DNA from: Dasypus novemcinctus
Taxonomy: Eukaryota > Chordata > Mammalia > Cingulata > Dasypodidae
Length of the DNA: 64,000 nt
Direction of reading: 5' to 3'
Assembly: GCF_030445035.2 (NCBI RefSeq)
Contig: NC_080689.1
Location: forward strand, 26,317,278-26,381,277
The notes under the pieces were generated by a model, which saw only the letters and a list, made by a program, of their open reading frames with translations, made no database searches and was not told where the DNA came from. This document shows, piece after piece, positions 35,205 to 46,679 of this stretch (within the stretch, counting starts at the first letter, position 1; each line of letters begins with the position of its first letter). A program made the position numbers and the translations under genes.

Positions 35205-36170
35205 CAGCATTTCCTTTTTTTTTTCTTTATTTTTTTAATGTTACATTAAAAAAATATGAGGTCCCCATATACCCCCCCACCCCCCTCCTCCCCCCATAAC
35301 AACAACCTCCTCCATCATCATGAGACATTCATTGCACTTAGTGAATACATCTCTGAGCACCGCTGCACCTCATGGTCAATGGTCCACACCACAAATTTCC
35401 TTTTTTTAAAATTTATTTATTTATTTATTTATTTTTTTAATGTTACACTAAAAAAATATGAGGTCCCCATATACCCTCCACCCCCCTTACCCACTTCTCC
35501 CCCCATAACGACTCCTTCTCCATCATCATGAGACATTCATTGCACTTAGTGAATACATCTCTGAGCACCACTGCACCTCATGGTCAGTGGTTCACACCAT
35601 AGCCCACACTCACCCAGTGGGCCATGGGAGGACATACAATGTCCGGTAACTGTCCCTGCAGCACCACCCAGGACAACTCCAAGTCCCGAAAACGCCCCCA
35701 CATCACATCTCTTCCTCCCTCTCCCTACCCTCAGCAGCCACCATGGCCAGTTTCTCCACACCAATGCCACATTTTCTTCAATTACTAATCACAATAGTTC
35801 ATGTATAGAATATCAGTAAGTCCACTCTAATCCATACTCTATTCCTCCATCCTGTGGACCTTGGATTGGTTGTGTCCACTCCACATCTTGGTCTAGAGGG
35901 GGCTTAGATTCCACATGGATGCTGGATGCAATTCTCCTGCTTTCAGTTGTAGGCACTCTTGGCTCCCTGGTGTGGTAGTTGACCTTCTTCACCTCCATGT
36001 TAGCTGAGTGGGATAAGTCCAATAAACCAGATTGTAGGAGTTGCAAATCTGTTGAGGCTCAGGGCCTGGCTATCACATGGTCAGTCCAGAGATTCAGGTC
36101 CCCTGGGTGTACACTAAACCCCAGCACCAATTACAGATCCGTTAAAAGTAACAGGAGAGGCTTCACATCA
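35205..36170 (-). repeat. Two abutting L1-type 3' ends, antisense
   Basis: A short copy (35215-35395) and a longer one (35405-36170) both begin with the reversed A-rich tail and ATGTTAC(A/C)(T/C)TAAAAAAATATGAGGTCCCCATATACC. The longer copy runs on to the AGTTGACCTTCTTCACCTCCATGTTAGCTGAG segment shared with 23247-24003 and 48760-49345. Two insertions at one A-rich target or a local duplication are both possible. Confidence 0.6.
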
Positions 36171-36179
36171 TTTCCTTTT

Positions 36180-36735
36180 AATCCATATGCTGGGCTAACT
36201 GGGATTACCCTATCAGATCAGCCAATTTTATAGAAATGGGGCACTTCTTTTCTTTTTTTAATAGGAAATTTCAAATATCCACAAATGTAAGAGAATAGTG
36301 TAACATACACTACGCTTACCTCTCCTCCAGATATTTTAAAGCAAGGTATCATATCATTTTGTTCATACATATCTCAATACATCTCTTAATAGGTAAGAAC
36401 TTTTTAATTAAGGTAACTATAGTACCATTATAACATCTAACAAAATTAATAATTCCCAGTCCGAGTTCGGGTTTTCCTGGTTGTCTCAAAATTGTCTCTT
36501 CATATTGGTTTATTAATTTGGCTGATATATTTTATGTATTTTAATCTGCACTTCTCTCCCTCTTTGTTTTGTCATTTATTCATTGAAAAACTAGGTTGTT
36601 TGTCTTGTTGAATTAAATAATTTCTAGATTTAGCTCATTGCATTATTTTGGTGTAGTTTAATATATTCTTTTGTCCTTCATATTTCTTAAAACTGTTATT
36701 TAGATCAAGAGGTTTGGTTAGTATCAGATTCATTT
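36180..36735. other. GEMIN6 intron 2 sequence, probably degraded L1
   Basis: AT-rich sequence with weak L1 character (TTCATTGAAAAACTAGGTTGTTTGTC). I cannot assign it firmly. Confidence 0.4.
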
Positions 36736-36739
36736 TTTC

Positions 36740-37230
36740 CAAGACTATTTCAGTTTTATTTTGGAATAATTTTAGATTTACAGAAAATTGACAAAGAAAG
36801 CACTGAGAGTACTATTATACTCTTCACCCAGCTTCCCCCATGTTAATAATATCTTAACATAACCATGATACATTTGCCAAAACTAAGATATTATATTAAC
36901 TAAACTATAGACTTTATTTTGATTTAACCAGTTTTTCCACTTATGACCTTTTTCTGTTCCAGGATCCCACGTTGCATTTAGTTCTCATGTCTTTAGATAT
37001 TCTCCAATATGTGACAGTTTCTATTTTTTCTTGCTTTTCAAGACTTTTGAAGAGTACTGTGAGGCGTTTTGTAGAACGTCCTTCAATGTGGGTTTGTGTG
37101 ATGTTTTCTCTTAAATAAATTGGGATTATTGGTGTTGGGGAAGGATACCACAGAAGTAACTTGTACTTACCACATCATATTTTGCATTGTATTCTTGAGA
37201 TTAGGTGATAGTTTTCCTTTTTTATCCTCT
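36740..37230 (-). repeat. L1M-type 3' UTR, antisense
   Basis: Diagnostic antisense words: AACCAGTTTTTCCACTTATGACCTTTTTCTGTTCCAGGATCCCACGTTGCATTTAG, TTTTGAAGAGTACTGTGAGGCGTTTTGTAGAACGTCC, TTGGTGTTGGGGAAGGATACCACAGAAG. Confidence 0.85.
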
Positions 37231-37464
37231 CCTTCTCTGCTCTTGGTCTTAGGGTTATACTAGCTTCATCAAACAAATTTAAGGCATACTCCTTTTATTA
37301 TAGTCTTCCATGGAAAGATTTTTAACTAGTCATTCAGTTTTTCAAAAAAGATTATAGGACTATTTACATTCTCTAATTTTTTTTTGTCCATAGCAGAAAT
37401 TTATATTTTCTAGGAAGTTTTCCATTTTGTTTAAATTCTCAATTATTAGCATAACTTTTTCCTT

Positions 37465-37826
37465 TTTTTTTTTTTTTTTTAAGATTTATGTATTTATTCC
37501 CCTTCCCTCATTTACACTTGGTGTCTGCTCTCTGTGCCCATTTGCTTTGTGCTCTCTCTGTCTGCTCCTCTTCTCTTTAGGAGGCACCAGGAACTGAACT
37601 TGGGACCTCCCATGTGGAAGAGAATTATTCAATTGCTTGTTCCACCTTAGCTCCCTGCTCTGCCACGTCTCTCATTGTGTTTCCTCTTTGTGTCTCTTTG
37701 TTCCGTCAGCTTGCTGCATCTGCTCACTTTTCCAGCTTGTCTTCTTCAGGAGGCACGGGAAACCAAACCTGGTATCTCCCATGTGGTAGGCGGGAACTCA
37801 GTTGCTTGAGCCACATCAGCTTCCCT
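37465..37826 (-). repeat. DAS-type SINE dimer, antisense
   Basis: Poly-T then AAGATTTATGTATTTATTCCCC; reversed units near 37588 (GGAACTGAACTTGGGACCTCCCATGTGG) and 37765 (GGAAACCAAACCTGGTATCTCCCATGTGG). Confidence 0.88.
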
Positions 37827-37859
37827 TACCTTAATATTTTCTAAGTTTAATCTTTGCTG

Positions 37860-38165
37860 CTTTATTCCTATTTATTTATTTTTCTTAATTTATTATTTAT
37901 ATGTGCCTTCTCTCTATGGTTATCTATCTACCCTGAGTTTTGTGAATTTTATATGCCTTTTTTCAAAGAGCCAATTTTTGGATTTGGTTGTTGACTCTTG
38001 TTACCTATTTCATTAATTTTGCACCTTATTTTCTTTGGTCTGCTTTGGGGTTATTATTTAATAGTTGTTTTTAACTCTAAAAGTTAAATTTGTAGCCTTT
38101 TTCTTTTCTAATATACACACTTAAGGCAGTCATAACTCTTAATCTTTGCATCCCACATTGATTTG
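37860..38165 (-). repeat. L1 ORF2 fragment, antisense
   Basis: AAAGAGCCAATTTTTGGATTTGGTTG, CTTTGGTCTGCTTTGGGGTTATT and ACACTTAAGGCAGTCATAACTC are antisense L1 ORF2 words. The fragment ends about 260 bp before GEMIN6 exon 3. Confidence 0.8.
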
Positions 38166-38427
38166 CTTTAGACTGAATAAAAAGCTCAGAAACTGTGTAG
38201 GACCCTCAGCAAATGCTTGTTGAACAAGTGAAAACATCTGACAATCGAAGGGTTAATGTTATACAGGGAACGAGCACCCCCCCCACAATTGTAGTGACTT
38301 TTGGGATAATTGGTTTTCTTGTTGGGGTTGATGATGCCTTGCATTTTGTTGCTTCCTTCCCAGAGTTGTATGGGCCTTTTAAGTTTGCTTCTTTGCAAAT
38401 CTGTTCTGACTTTATTTTCTTCCAAAG

Positions 38428-38803
38428 TATTGTCCTTGTGAACTTCCTTGAAGATGGCAGCATGTCTGTGACTGGAGTTATGGGACATGCCGTGCAGTCT
38501 GTTGAAACTGTGAATGAAGGAGACCAGAGAGTGAGAGAGAAGCTGGTGCATTTATTCATGACCGGAGACTGCAAAGCATACAGCCTTGAGGATCTGGAAA
38601 AAAGAAAGAACAGCCTAAAGACATGGCTAGAGAAGAACCACATCCCTATTACTGAACAGGGAGATTCACAAAGGACTCTCTGTGTGGCTGGGGTCCTGAC
38701 TATAGACCCACCGTATGGCCCGGAAAATTGCAGCAGTTCTAATGAGATTATTCTGTCCCGTGTTCAGGATCTTATTCAAGGACATCTTACAGCTTCACAG
38801 TGA
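38428..38803 (+). CDS. GEMIN6: GEMIN6 terminal coding exon
   Basis: After the acceptor TTCTTCCAAAG|T, the exon completes codon 43 and encodes IVLVNFLEDGSMSVTGVMGH through LIQGHLTASQ to TGA 38801-38803. With exon 2 the coding length is 504 bases, 167 residues, the same as human GEMIN6. It covers the rest of the Sm-like fold (to about residue 90) and the C-terminal helical region, including the conserved VAGVLTIDPPYGPENCSSSN stretch. Conservation with the human protein is high and no lesion is seen. The open frame extends upstream into the intron to 38213, but that part has no similarity and precedes the acceptor. Confidence 0.97.
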
Positions 38804-39018
38804 GAGGCCAAAAATTTTGAATGAGCTAATTGAAATAGACTATTTTTTTTTCCTTCCTGAGATGTTTTTAATTTAAGTCTTCATATTACAGAACTTTAAA
38901 GGTGTGTATGTGTTTTGATTCTTTGTTGTTTTGGTAAAATCAAAGGTGTGGATTATGGATTATGGATGCTAATTTCTTTGGGAAAGAGCTGACCTGGGGC
39001 AAGGATAGCATCTCATGC

Positions 39019-39024
39019 AATAAA
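39019..39024 (+). terminator. GEMIN6: GEMIN6 poly(A) signal
   Basis: AATAAA in CATGCAATAAAATTGACAC lies 215 bases after the stop codon, giving a short 3' UTR of about 230-240 bases. Confidence 0.75.
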
Positions 39025-39044
39025 ATTGACACAGGTATGTCAGA

Positions 39045-39680
39045 ATCATGAGGGTTTTTTCTTATAATGGGGATATTCCTCCATTTTTGTTAGGCAAGAA
39101 ATGTACTTGGAAAAATGCAACATGTTAGATTCAATATAAAATGTTAAGGTAAAATCATAGTCTTGTTAAGTCTTTTTATCTTATTAATTACACTAATCAT
39201 ATGTATTTTTAAAATGTTTATATCTTTTATTTTGGTGTTGATGATGAAGTAGTTTTTGAGTCAGAACATATCCTTTTTTCATTTTCACTATTAGTAAAAT
39301 CAACACATAAGCCTTATAACACCCAATGCTTTTACAGTAAACATCGGCTGATAACTCTTGAGGAAAAAGGGAGGTGTGTCAAGGTGTTCTGCTGCTGAAC
39401 TTAGCCCAGCTTCTTTTGCCTTTTGTGGTTTTAGCCCAAGTTTCAGGCTCAGTGCTGCTTGCCTATAGTCTTATTCCCCAGTTCAGAGCTTCGCTGAGGG
39501 AAGAGAATGCAGGAACCATGCCTTACTTCCTGACCCTATCCTGTCGGAAGCCAGTTATGAATTGGGACTCTTTATGGAGGTTTCTGGACCGGAGAGACAC
39601 CTCAGACTGTTAGTTTGGGAGTCTTTTCTGGGTCATATCTAGAGTGGCCCCAAGGCTCTCACATCACATAAATCTCTGAC
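39045..39680. other. Downstream flank of GEMIN6, nothing recognised
   Basis: No exon or clear repeat family recognised between the GEMIN6 poly(A) signal and the DNA transposon at 39685. Confidence 0.45.
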
Positions 39681-39684
39681 TCTA

Positions 39685-39895
39685 GGACAGGGTTTGGCAA
39701 ACTGCAGGCTGTCAGGTCAAATCCAGCCTGTTGCCTCTTTGTTAAATGAAGTTTTATTGGGACCAAGTCACACCCATGGGTTTATGTTTTGTCTGTGGGT
39801 GTTTTCATCCTATAATGGCAAAATTGGATTGTTGAAACAGAGACTGTATGGCTTCTATTTACTATGTGGCCCTTTACAAAAAGTTTACCCTAGGA
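39685..39895 (+). repeat. Fossil DNA transposon (hAT-type)
   Basis: CAGGGTTTGGCAAACTGCAGGCTGTCAGGTCAAATCCAGCCTG...GAAGTTTTATTGGGACCAAGTCACACCCATGGGTTTATG...GGCCCTTTACAAAAAGTTTACCC follows a common ancient mammalian DNA transposon from end to end. The precise family name is not assigned. Confidence 0.65.
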
Positions 39896-40214
39896 GATCG
39901 CTTCTAGGAGATCTTTGCACTAGCCTGGTCTGACAGGTTAGGGCAGACTGCACGAGGCAGTTTTGACCTTGATAAGCCCCTGAGGCTGCTACTGGCTAAG
40001 CCCACTCATATTTCCTGGTCCATCTGCACAAGATTTCTCAGTTCCATGTTGTCTGTCGTTTGGCAAAACTTTTGTAAAATGACAATGGGTACATTTTGGA
40101 ATACTTACTTTAACATATTCAGAGTTACTGTGTCTTAAGCCTAGCCATTGAATACATTTTGATAACATAGCTTAAATTATTTTCCTGCAGAGTTGCCTAA
40201 TAACAGGATGTTGA

Positions 40215-40402
40215 ATCCCAGTATTTCTCCCGCTTTAGCAAGCATCAGAATCAGCTGGAGAACTTGTTACAACAGATTTCCTGAGCCCTACCCCCAAGAG
40301 ATTTTGATTTAGTTGGTCTGGTGTAGGGCCAAGAATTTGCATTTCTAACAAACTCCCAGGTGAAGGAGGTGCTGCCAGGCCCAGACTACACTTGGAGACA
40401 CA
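40215..40402 (+). repeat. MER5A-type hAT fossil
   Basis: Words run in MER5A order: CAGTATTTCTCCCGCTTTAGCAAGCATCAGAATCAGCTGGAGAACTTG, CTGAGCCCTACCCCCAAGAGATTTTG, GAATTTGCATTTCTAACAAACTCCCAGGTG and CAGACTACACTTGGAGA. Confidence 0.88.
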
Positions 40403-40455
40403 AATTAGAAACTTCGGGAAGGTCCCTCCTTCACAACTTTAAAGTTCTGTTATGC

Positions 40456-40823
40456 TGCAGGGTAAATGAAGGCGGAATGCCCTTTCCGTGAACCTCAGGT
40501 CCTGGAATGAGGCTGGGTTGGTCTGGCCAGCCACCTGACTCTTATAAACAGGGCACTACATGTGAGCATGGAGGGAACACCTGTGATAATAATCAGGAGG
40601 TCTGGTAATTGTTAACTAGTAACCCTTGTGTCCTACTGTTTGTAACCTTATAAAAGCTGACTGTGTCTGTTAGGCAGTGTGGGAGCATGGCACAGAGCTT
40701 CGTCCGGCTTGTCGCCACCGGTTTCTGTGTATAAATAAGTAATAAAGGCATTACAGTTGCTGGGCTCCTGTGTGGTTTCTCAAATATCAAAGTAGTTGGT
40801 CAGGCTTGACTGCCCGTGTTACA
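40456..40823 (+). repeat. Left LTR of the old provirus
   Basis: U3-like part with TTATAAAAGCTGACTGTG (TATA box), then the poly(A) signal in AAGTAATAAAGGCATTAC, ending CCGTGTTACA. Directly after it lies GTTGGCGTGGTCAGCAGGAT, which resembles a primer binding site. Confidence 0.7.
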
Positions 40824-43444
40824 GTTGGCGTGGTCAGCAGGATATTTCAGAGTCTCCTAACTGTAAGAGCCATGGATGGCATGGCTTTTACATTGGGAGG
40901 TCTGTGAGGGAAATCTTGCCCTTTACTGGAAAGTATGTGGGGAAAAAAATCCCTGGGTGACCCCATTCCTCTTTGTGGTTGTGTTTAACCTTATCAGTCT
41001 GCTTGGGCCTAGGAAATCAGACTTGGGGTCCTGTACGTGACTTGGAGGACACCCCGTATACGCCCGCAGGGTTAGTACAGTTAAGAATGTTGAAGATGTC
41101 TTCCTGAAAAAGAAAAAGCATCAGGCCGTGGCTGTGGCCACTGCTTGGCCCTTAGTTGCCTTGGGAGATGGCTCCAAAAACAAGCTTGCATGTTACAGGC
41201 AACACTGATTCCAGAAGAGATCTTGAAAGCAGTGACAGTCAGAGATGGAAAATGATGGAGAGCTTAGAAAGAGCCATACGGAGGTAGTAAAAGTTATGAG
41301 TCAAATTAATTTGTTGGTGTGTCTCAACTCTTTGTGTCTTTGTTCCAGATAGGATACAGAAAGTGCAGAAGGTCCATGGAACAGGAATTTTGGGGGTTAA
41401 AGCTGAGTAAGATTTGATGGGTCTGAAAGCTTTAGTTAGAAAACAGAATGAGGGATATGAGACTTGACATAAAGTCAAGTTGTTTTTTCTGTACTGTGGA
41501 AGTAAAATCCTGGGTTCCTTTTTTTTTTTTAACTTTTAAAGGATACATAGGTCACAAAATAAAATACCTGTTGATTAACATCATCACAGTGGGGGTGTAG
41601 AAGTGAGAAGCAATGTAAGTTTAACGTGTTACTCATTGCATCGGAAGTATTTATAAAGTGTATGAAAATTAGAGAAACTTCAGTGTGTTGCAGTTTCAGA
41701 CTCCTGTAGTGGCTGGCAATGACTGGATATGGCCACATGGACAGTGGACCTTTCAAGTGTTGTCACAGGGTTATTTACATAGCCCTACGTTGTGTCCTAA
41801 CCTCTAATGTTTTGGCTGTGCTTAACATGTTAATCAGGGAAAACAGCATCGGAATAGGAGGAACCTTCCAGCAAGCTGTTTTTAAGAAGTACAAAGGGCA
41901 ATAGCACACAGGCTCAAGCAGCAAGGGGGAAGGGATGGACCCCGACTTGCCCTGTGAATTGGATGTGCCCAGCGCCATTATTGGTTTGGGGTTAGGTTTG
42001 TGGCAAAGGCAACATTCTGAACAAATAGTCCTTTGGTTTTAGTCCCAGTAGTGTCCAGTTACTCTGAGGACTGCCTTCCCCATTCAGGGGTGGTGCTTGG
42101 AAGGTCAGTGACCTGTTGTGGAACACCATCTGTGGGGGAAGAGATTTGTGGGATGCCTACCAGTGGTTAAAACCTGAGAAGTGGCACGTGTCCACAGGAA
42201 AAGCAGACATTGTGGCTACCAGATCTTGAGGTGCCTAGACCAGGGGTTCCAGCTGCATCGTGCTCCAACGACTGCGCTGGAAGGGACAGTACCTTATGCA
42301 GTCTTGGGCTATGGACAAGGATTGTTTGGCCAAAGGAACAGATAAAAGGCGGTAAGGGATCACCATCAGCTGTGGCCCCTGCTCCAGTGGAAATGCTAAT
42401 AGCATACTGATGCAGGCATTGAGATTACAATTTAAGGGTCCAACTGCCTGATGGGTTGGAGAGCCCATAGGAGGATACCTAGGAAGGCTTCCCAGAAGAG
42501 GTGCTTGGAATGTAAGTCTCAGAAAGCCAGGTAGGTTTGGAAGCCTTCCAAGCAGAGGGAATGGTGTGTGCACAAGCCTGGGAGGCCAGACCCAGAAGGG
42601 GAAGTAATAATAATGTGTTGTTGCCTGTGCCTCAGACTATACAAATGGGAAAATGAGGTCATTTGGCCATGGTACTGGCCTATGCAGCTTTGCTGGTTGG
42701 AAATCTAGAAGGGGGAAAGGTATGGTACCTCCCATGTTGCATAGACTGCAAAATGAATGTAGAGTTTCCGTTTGGAGGAGATGGAAAAGTTTGTTGTCCC
42801 ACAATAAAAAGGAGAAAGAAAAAGCAACTAAAGAGACAATGATATCAAAGGCATGCATGACCCTGGACGAGGTCTAACAAGGGAGCAAAGGAGGCTCAAA
42901 AGGACATTACTGGGCATATAAAGAATAGACTGTAAGCTCTGCATTAAGGTTAGATTTCTTGAGCTTGGTAACCGCACTTAAAGTGATTGCATAGGTGAAT
43001 ATCCTTGTAAATGTACACAATATTGTTATAGAATATAATAGGTCACCAGAAGATAGAATGAGGATAGAGAATGGCAAGTTGAGGCTTAGTCTGTGCAGAA
43101 TTGATTAAAAAAAAGGTTGTTTGTAAATCTTTGGAAATGAGTGGAAATGGTGAGAGCACATCATGGTATTTGTGACTAGCCGAGCTATTGTATGGATATG
43201 ACAGTGGTTGAAAGGGAAAGGCTACGGACATGGATATTACTGGAAGGATAATTAAAAAAATATAACATGGGACTAGTGAAACCTTATGTGAAATGTGACT
43301 ATGGGTGAATGCCCTTGATTGTATGCTTTGTGGTGCCTTATTGTTGCTGTGGACTTGGGGTACACTGTATTAATGTCCTGACCTCTTAGATATTGCGGAA
43401 GATTTAACGGGCCGTTGTACAGCAGAAAGAGCATTGGGGTGGAA

Positions 43445-43875
43445 TGTGGGGTAAATGGAGGCAGAATGCCCTTTCCGTGCACTTGAGGCCCTGGAACAAG
43501 GCTGGGTTGGTGTGGTCAGCCACCTGACCCTCATAAGTGGGGATGTGGATGTAAACATGGAAAGAAATCCTATGACAGTAATCAGGAGGTCTGATAACTT
43601 AACTGGTATCCTTTGCGTCCCACTGTTTGTAGCCTTATGAGAGCTGACTGTGTCTGTTAGGCTGTGCAGAGCAGGGTTTGGAGCACTGAGTACAGCACAG
43701 AGCTTCACCCCGCCGGCCGCCACTGGGTCCTGTAAGTAGGCTGAGCAACCCCCCAGCCTGCCACCCCCCGGTTATGTGTGAGTAAGTAATAAAGGCATGA
43801 CGTTGCTGGGCTCCCATATGGTTTCTCTGGAATATCAAAGTAGTTGGTCGGGCTTGACTGCCTGCCTGCCTTACA
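43445..43875 (+). repeat. Right LTR of the old provirus
   Basis: Same order of blocks as the left LTR, with an extra 40-60 bp before the poly(A) signal (CACCCCGCCGGCCGCCACTGGG...CCACCCCCCGG). It ends CTGCCTTACA and is followed by TTTGGCGTAGTTAGCAGGCC, again primer-binding-site-like. Confidence 0.7.
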
Positions 43876-43899
43876 TTTGGCGTAGTTAGCAGGCCAGGG

Positions 43900-45200
43900 A
43901 CTCTACCTGCAGTACAGATGCTAAAAGCAAAATTTAGCTCATAGCCTTATTTGTCACTAAGACTCTTGTTCAAACCCTGAAATATCTTCAGAAAGCAAAC
44001 ACGGCAAGGAGAATAAGAACTAATTGAATTTAGCAAGGAAAATGATTGACAGGATAAGGGAGGCCCTCAAAGGTGTGGAAGCCTTATAGGAAATTATCCA
44101 TAGTATTGATCAGGCTTGGTGTTTTCTTTTCCTATCTTTTATTAATACTGTTGGAAAAAATTATTACATACTATCATTGAAGCTTGACAGAAGAGACGGG
44201 CTATCAGATATAATCCAAGAGGCTTTTTTCACACGATGGGAGGTTGCGTTCCATTTCTGCAAGGTGTACCAAAGGGTTAAAGTCATTTTCATTAAAACTT
44301 AAATTTTCAGCAGGTGCTTATTCTCCAGTCGCTGGCCCTAGTCGCCTTTGAATGCCTGACTGGCAACCATTTCATAGCTCAATCTCAGCAGAACAAATTG
44401 AATTAGATGTTGAAACTAAATTCAGCTCTGTTCACCAAAGCCTGCGTGTTTGGCTTGTGCTAATCCTTTCCTTGACACTGCAGAGCACAGACAGGCTCTG
44501 TGGGGAATGGGCCCAGCAGGGAATGGTCCCAGCTACAAAAGACAAAAACAGTGGGAGAAGCAGCAGAAGAAATAAAGGGAAAGCAGGCGGGTAGAAGCTG
44601 CTGAAAACCATCTTCTGGCATATAGGTGTAAAGAGTCAGAGGCAGGACCTTCTTGTCCATCCCTGTCGGCTGAATGAGGGTGACAGCTTTCTGTTCTTGT
44701 GTACCCTTCCAAGCACAAGGACTGGTCACATGGGAGACACTAAGTAAGCGCCTGCAGAATGAATGAATGAACAAATGGTCAAGGGCGAGCGGTAGCCCTG
44801 GGCGCTGAGGAGGCACCCTGCTTGTTGATCGGCCTTGATCTTGGTCCAGGGACAGCTTCTAGTTTATTGGTATTGGTAGATTTCTTTGCAGTCAGGCTAA
44901 TGAGCTGATGACACATACTGCTTCTGGGCAACTGATCTTCTGATTGTTTGAACAATTTGCCTGCAAACAAAGCCTGAGTGCTCAGGAGCCTAAATGATCT
45001 GGCTTTGCCATGGAAACCTGCCTGCTGGGGGACTTACCCTAGTCATTTTGTCAGCTAAGATTTTTCCCAGGAGTTTAACTCACCTGTTCAGATCACTCCT
45101 TAGGGGGCTATCTCATCTTTGGTTCTGGATGCCCCAGTGGGAGATTTCTCCTCCAGGCTGGCTCTGCTTGCTGCCAGCTATGGGCAGTAGCCAGGGCAGT
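43900..45200. other. Intergenic DNA, nothing firmly recognised
   Basis: No gene. A short L2-like tail (GTAAGCGCCTGCAGAATGAATGAATGAAC) lies near 44740. Sequence after the right LTR may include ERV internal remnants. Confidence 0.45.
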
Positions 45201-45204
45201 CTTT

Positions 45205-45800
45205 GAATATAGTTGATAACAGGGAGGTGAAGAAGGTCAACCACCACACCAGGGAGCCAAGTGTGCCTACAACTGCAAGCAGAATTGCATTCATCATCCA
45301 TAAGGAAGCTAAGCCCCCTCTTGATATAGAGGTGGAGTGGACATAACCATCCCAGGGTCCACAGGATGGAGGAATAGAGTATGGATTACAGTGGACTTAC
45401 TGATATTTTACTATGGAAATATTGTGATTAGTAATGGAAGAAATTGTAGCATTGATGTGGAGAAAGTGGCCACAGTAGCTGCTGAGGGTAGGGAAAGGGA
45501 AGAGAGATGATGTGGGGGCATTTTCAGGACTTGGAGTTGTCCTGGGTGGTACTGCAGGGACACATGCTGGACATTGTATGTCCTGCCATGGCCCCCTGGG
45601 TGGACTGGGGGAGAGTGTAAACTACAATGTAAACCATTGTCCATGTGGTGCAGCAGTGCTCCAAAATGTATTTGCCAAATGCAATGAATGCCCCACAATG
45701 ATGAAAGAGGTTGTTGATGTGGGAGGAGTGGGGTGAAGGAGGTGGGGGGTATATGGGAACCTCATATTTTTTTAATGTAACATTTAAAAAAATTTTTTTA
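45205..45800 (+). repeat. Xenarthran L1-type 3' end, sense orientation
   Basis: Reads in sense from GGAGGTGAAGAAGGTCAACCACCACACCAGGGAGCC to GGGAACCTCATATTTTTTTAATGTAACATTTAAAAAAA. It is the complement of the copies at 23247, 35405 and 48760 and shows that the family ends in an A-rich tail. Confidence 0.65.
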
Positions 45801-45974
45801 AATGCTCTTAAAAACAAAAGCCTGTTTGACTCTCGAGTAATTTTTTATCTCCTGGGATCAAAGTTTGTGCTGATTTCTTGTTATCTTATAGTTGATCTGA
45901 TTTCCTGTAGCTCTCCATTTTCCCTTCCTAAAGTTTTCTTTTTATTTTCTGGGGTAGCTCCCCTGAATTGTTTT

Positions 45975-46082
45975 TTTCTTTTGTTTGTTTGTTGTTTGTT
46001 TCTGTTTTTAGGAGGTACTGGAACGAACCTGATCTCCCATGTGGGGAGCAGGTGCTCAACCGCTTGAGCCACATCCACTCCC
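45975..46082 (-). repeat. Short DAS-type SINE monomer, antisense
   Basis: A TTTGTTTGTTTG tail, then AGGAGGTACTGGAACGAACCTGATCTCCCATGTGG and GCTCAACCGCTTGAGCCACATCCACTCCC, the reversed short unit. Confidence 0.8.
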
Positions 46083-46089
46083 TAGACTT

Positions 46090-46675
46090 CTTATTAAAGT
46101 AACATACCTGCAGGAAAATGTAAAGTGTAATTACCTACCAATCATGTGCATATCCTATCACTCAAGATTATTTCTGAAAGTATGTCAGATTATTTTATGC
46201 AATTGAACAGATAAGAAAATGTAATATCAGGACTATATATTTCATGTATATGTAAGAAGTACATCTTCCCTCCAAAAGCAGAGCACTTTTTATAAATGAA
46301 GAAAAAGTATCCTTACCTTCCATGTTTAATCGGGGTTTTGATGTCTTTTGGTCTGTAGATTAGTGGAGCTGCCCTGACTTCTTGATTAAGCTCCAAGGAT
46401 TGGGAGTAGAGTTTTCAATTTGTTTTGGATTGATTTTTCATTTCTTTTACTAAGTTAGTGGCAATATGGTGTGGCAGAATTAGCATAGATCTTGGAATTA
46501 AAACATACATGAAATTGAATTATGACCTTCTCCATTAATACTGGGAGAAGTACCTGTATCAGTTTGATATTATTGATGAAGTCTAAAAAGAAATATTGCA
46601 TTATGTTTGTAATCTGATCTGTACCTGGCATGATTGAGTTATGATAAGGGTGGGGACTCACAGATAAAAGGCATG
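46090..46675. other. Intergenic DNA, nothing recognised
   Basis: AT-rich sequence; no gene or clear repeat family seen. Confidence 0.4.
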
Positions 46676-46679
46676 GCAA

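Larger units (their letters stand above)
28995..38427 (+). other. GEMIN6: GEMIN6 intron 2, 9.4 kb, filled with retroelements
   Basis: The intron starts GTGAGT and ends TTTATTTTCTTCCAAAG. It holds about seven DAS-type SINEs, nearly all antisense to the gene, together with antisense L1 pieces. No unannotated exon was recognised. Confidence 0.85.
40456..43875 (+). mobile_element. Old LTR provirus, internal region decayed
   Basis: Two related LTRs (40456-40823 and 43445-43875) in the same direction enclose 2.6 kb. Both start TG(CA/TG)GGGTAAATG-AGGC-GAATGCCCTTTCCGTG, both contain TATAA-like and AATAAAGGCAT signals, and both end TTACA. The second is preceded by a purine-rich GGGGTGGAA. The internal part has no readable gag, pro, pol or env frame; only broken short frames remain. 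Substitutions and indels between the LTRs are abundant, so the insertion is old. Class is not determined. Confidence 0.7.

Noticed and set aside
38213-38427. Upstream extension of the GEMIN6 exon 3 reading frame
   Set aside because: The frame happens to be open through the intron end, but a strong acceptor at 38427 and exact joining with exon 2 show that it is intronic.
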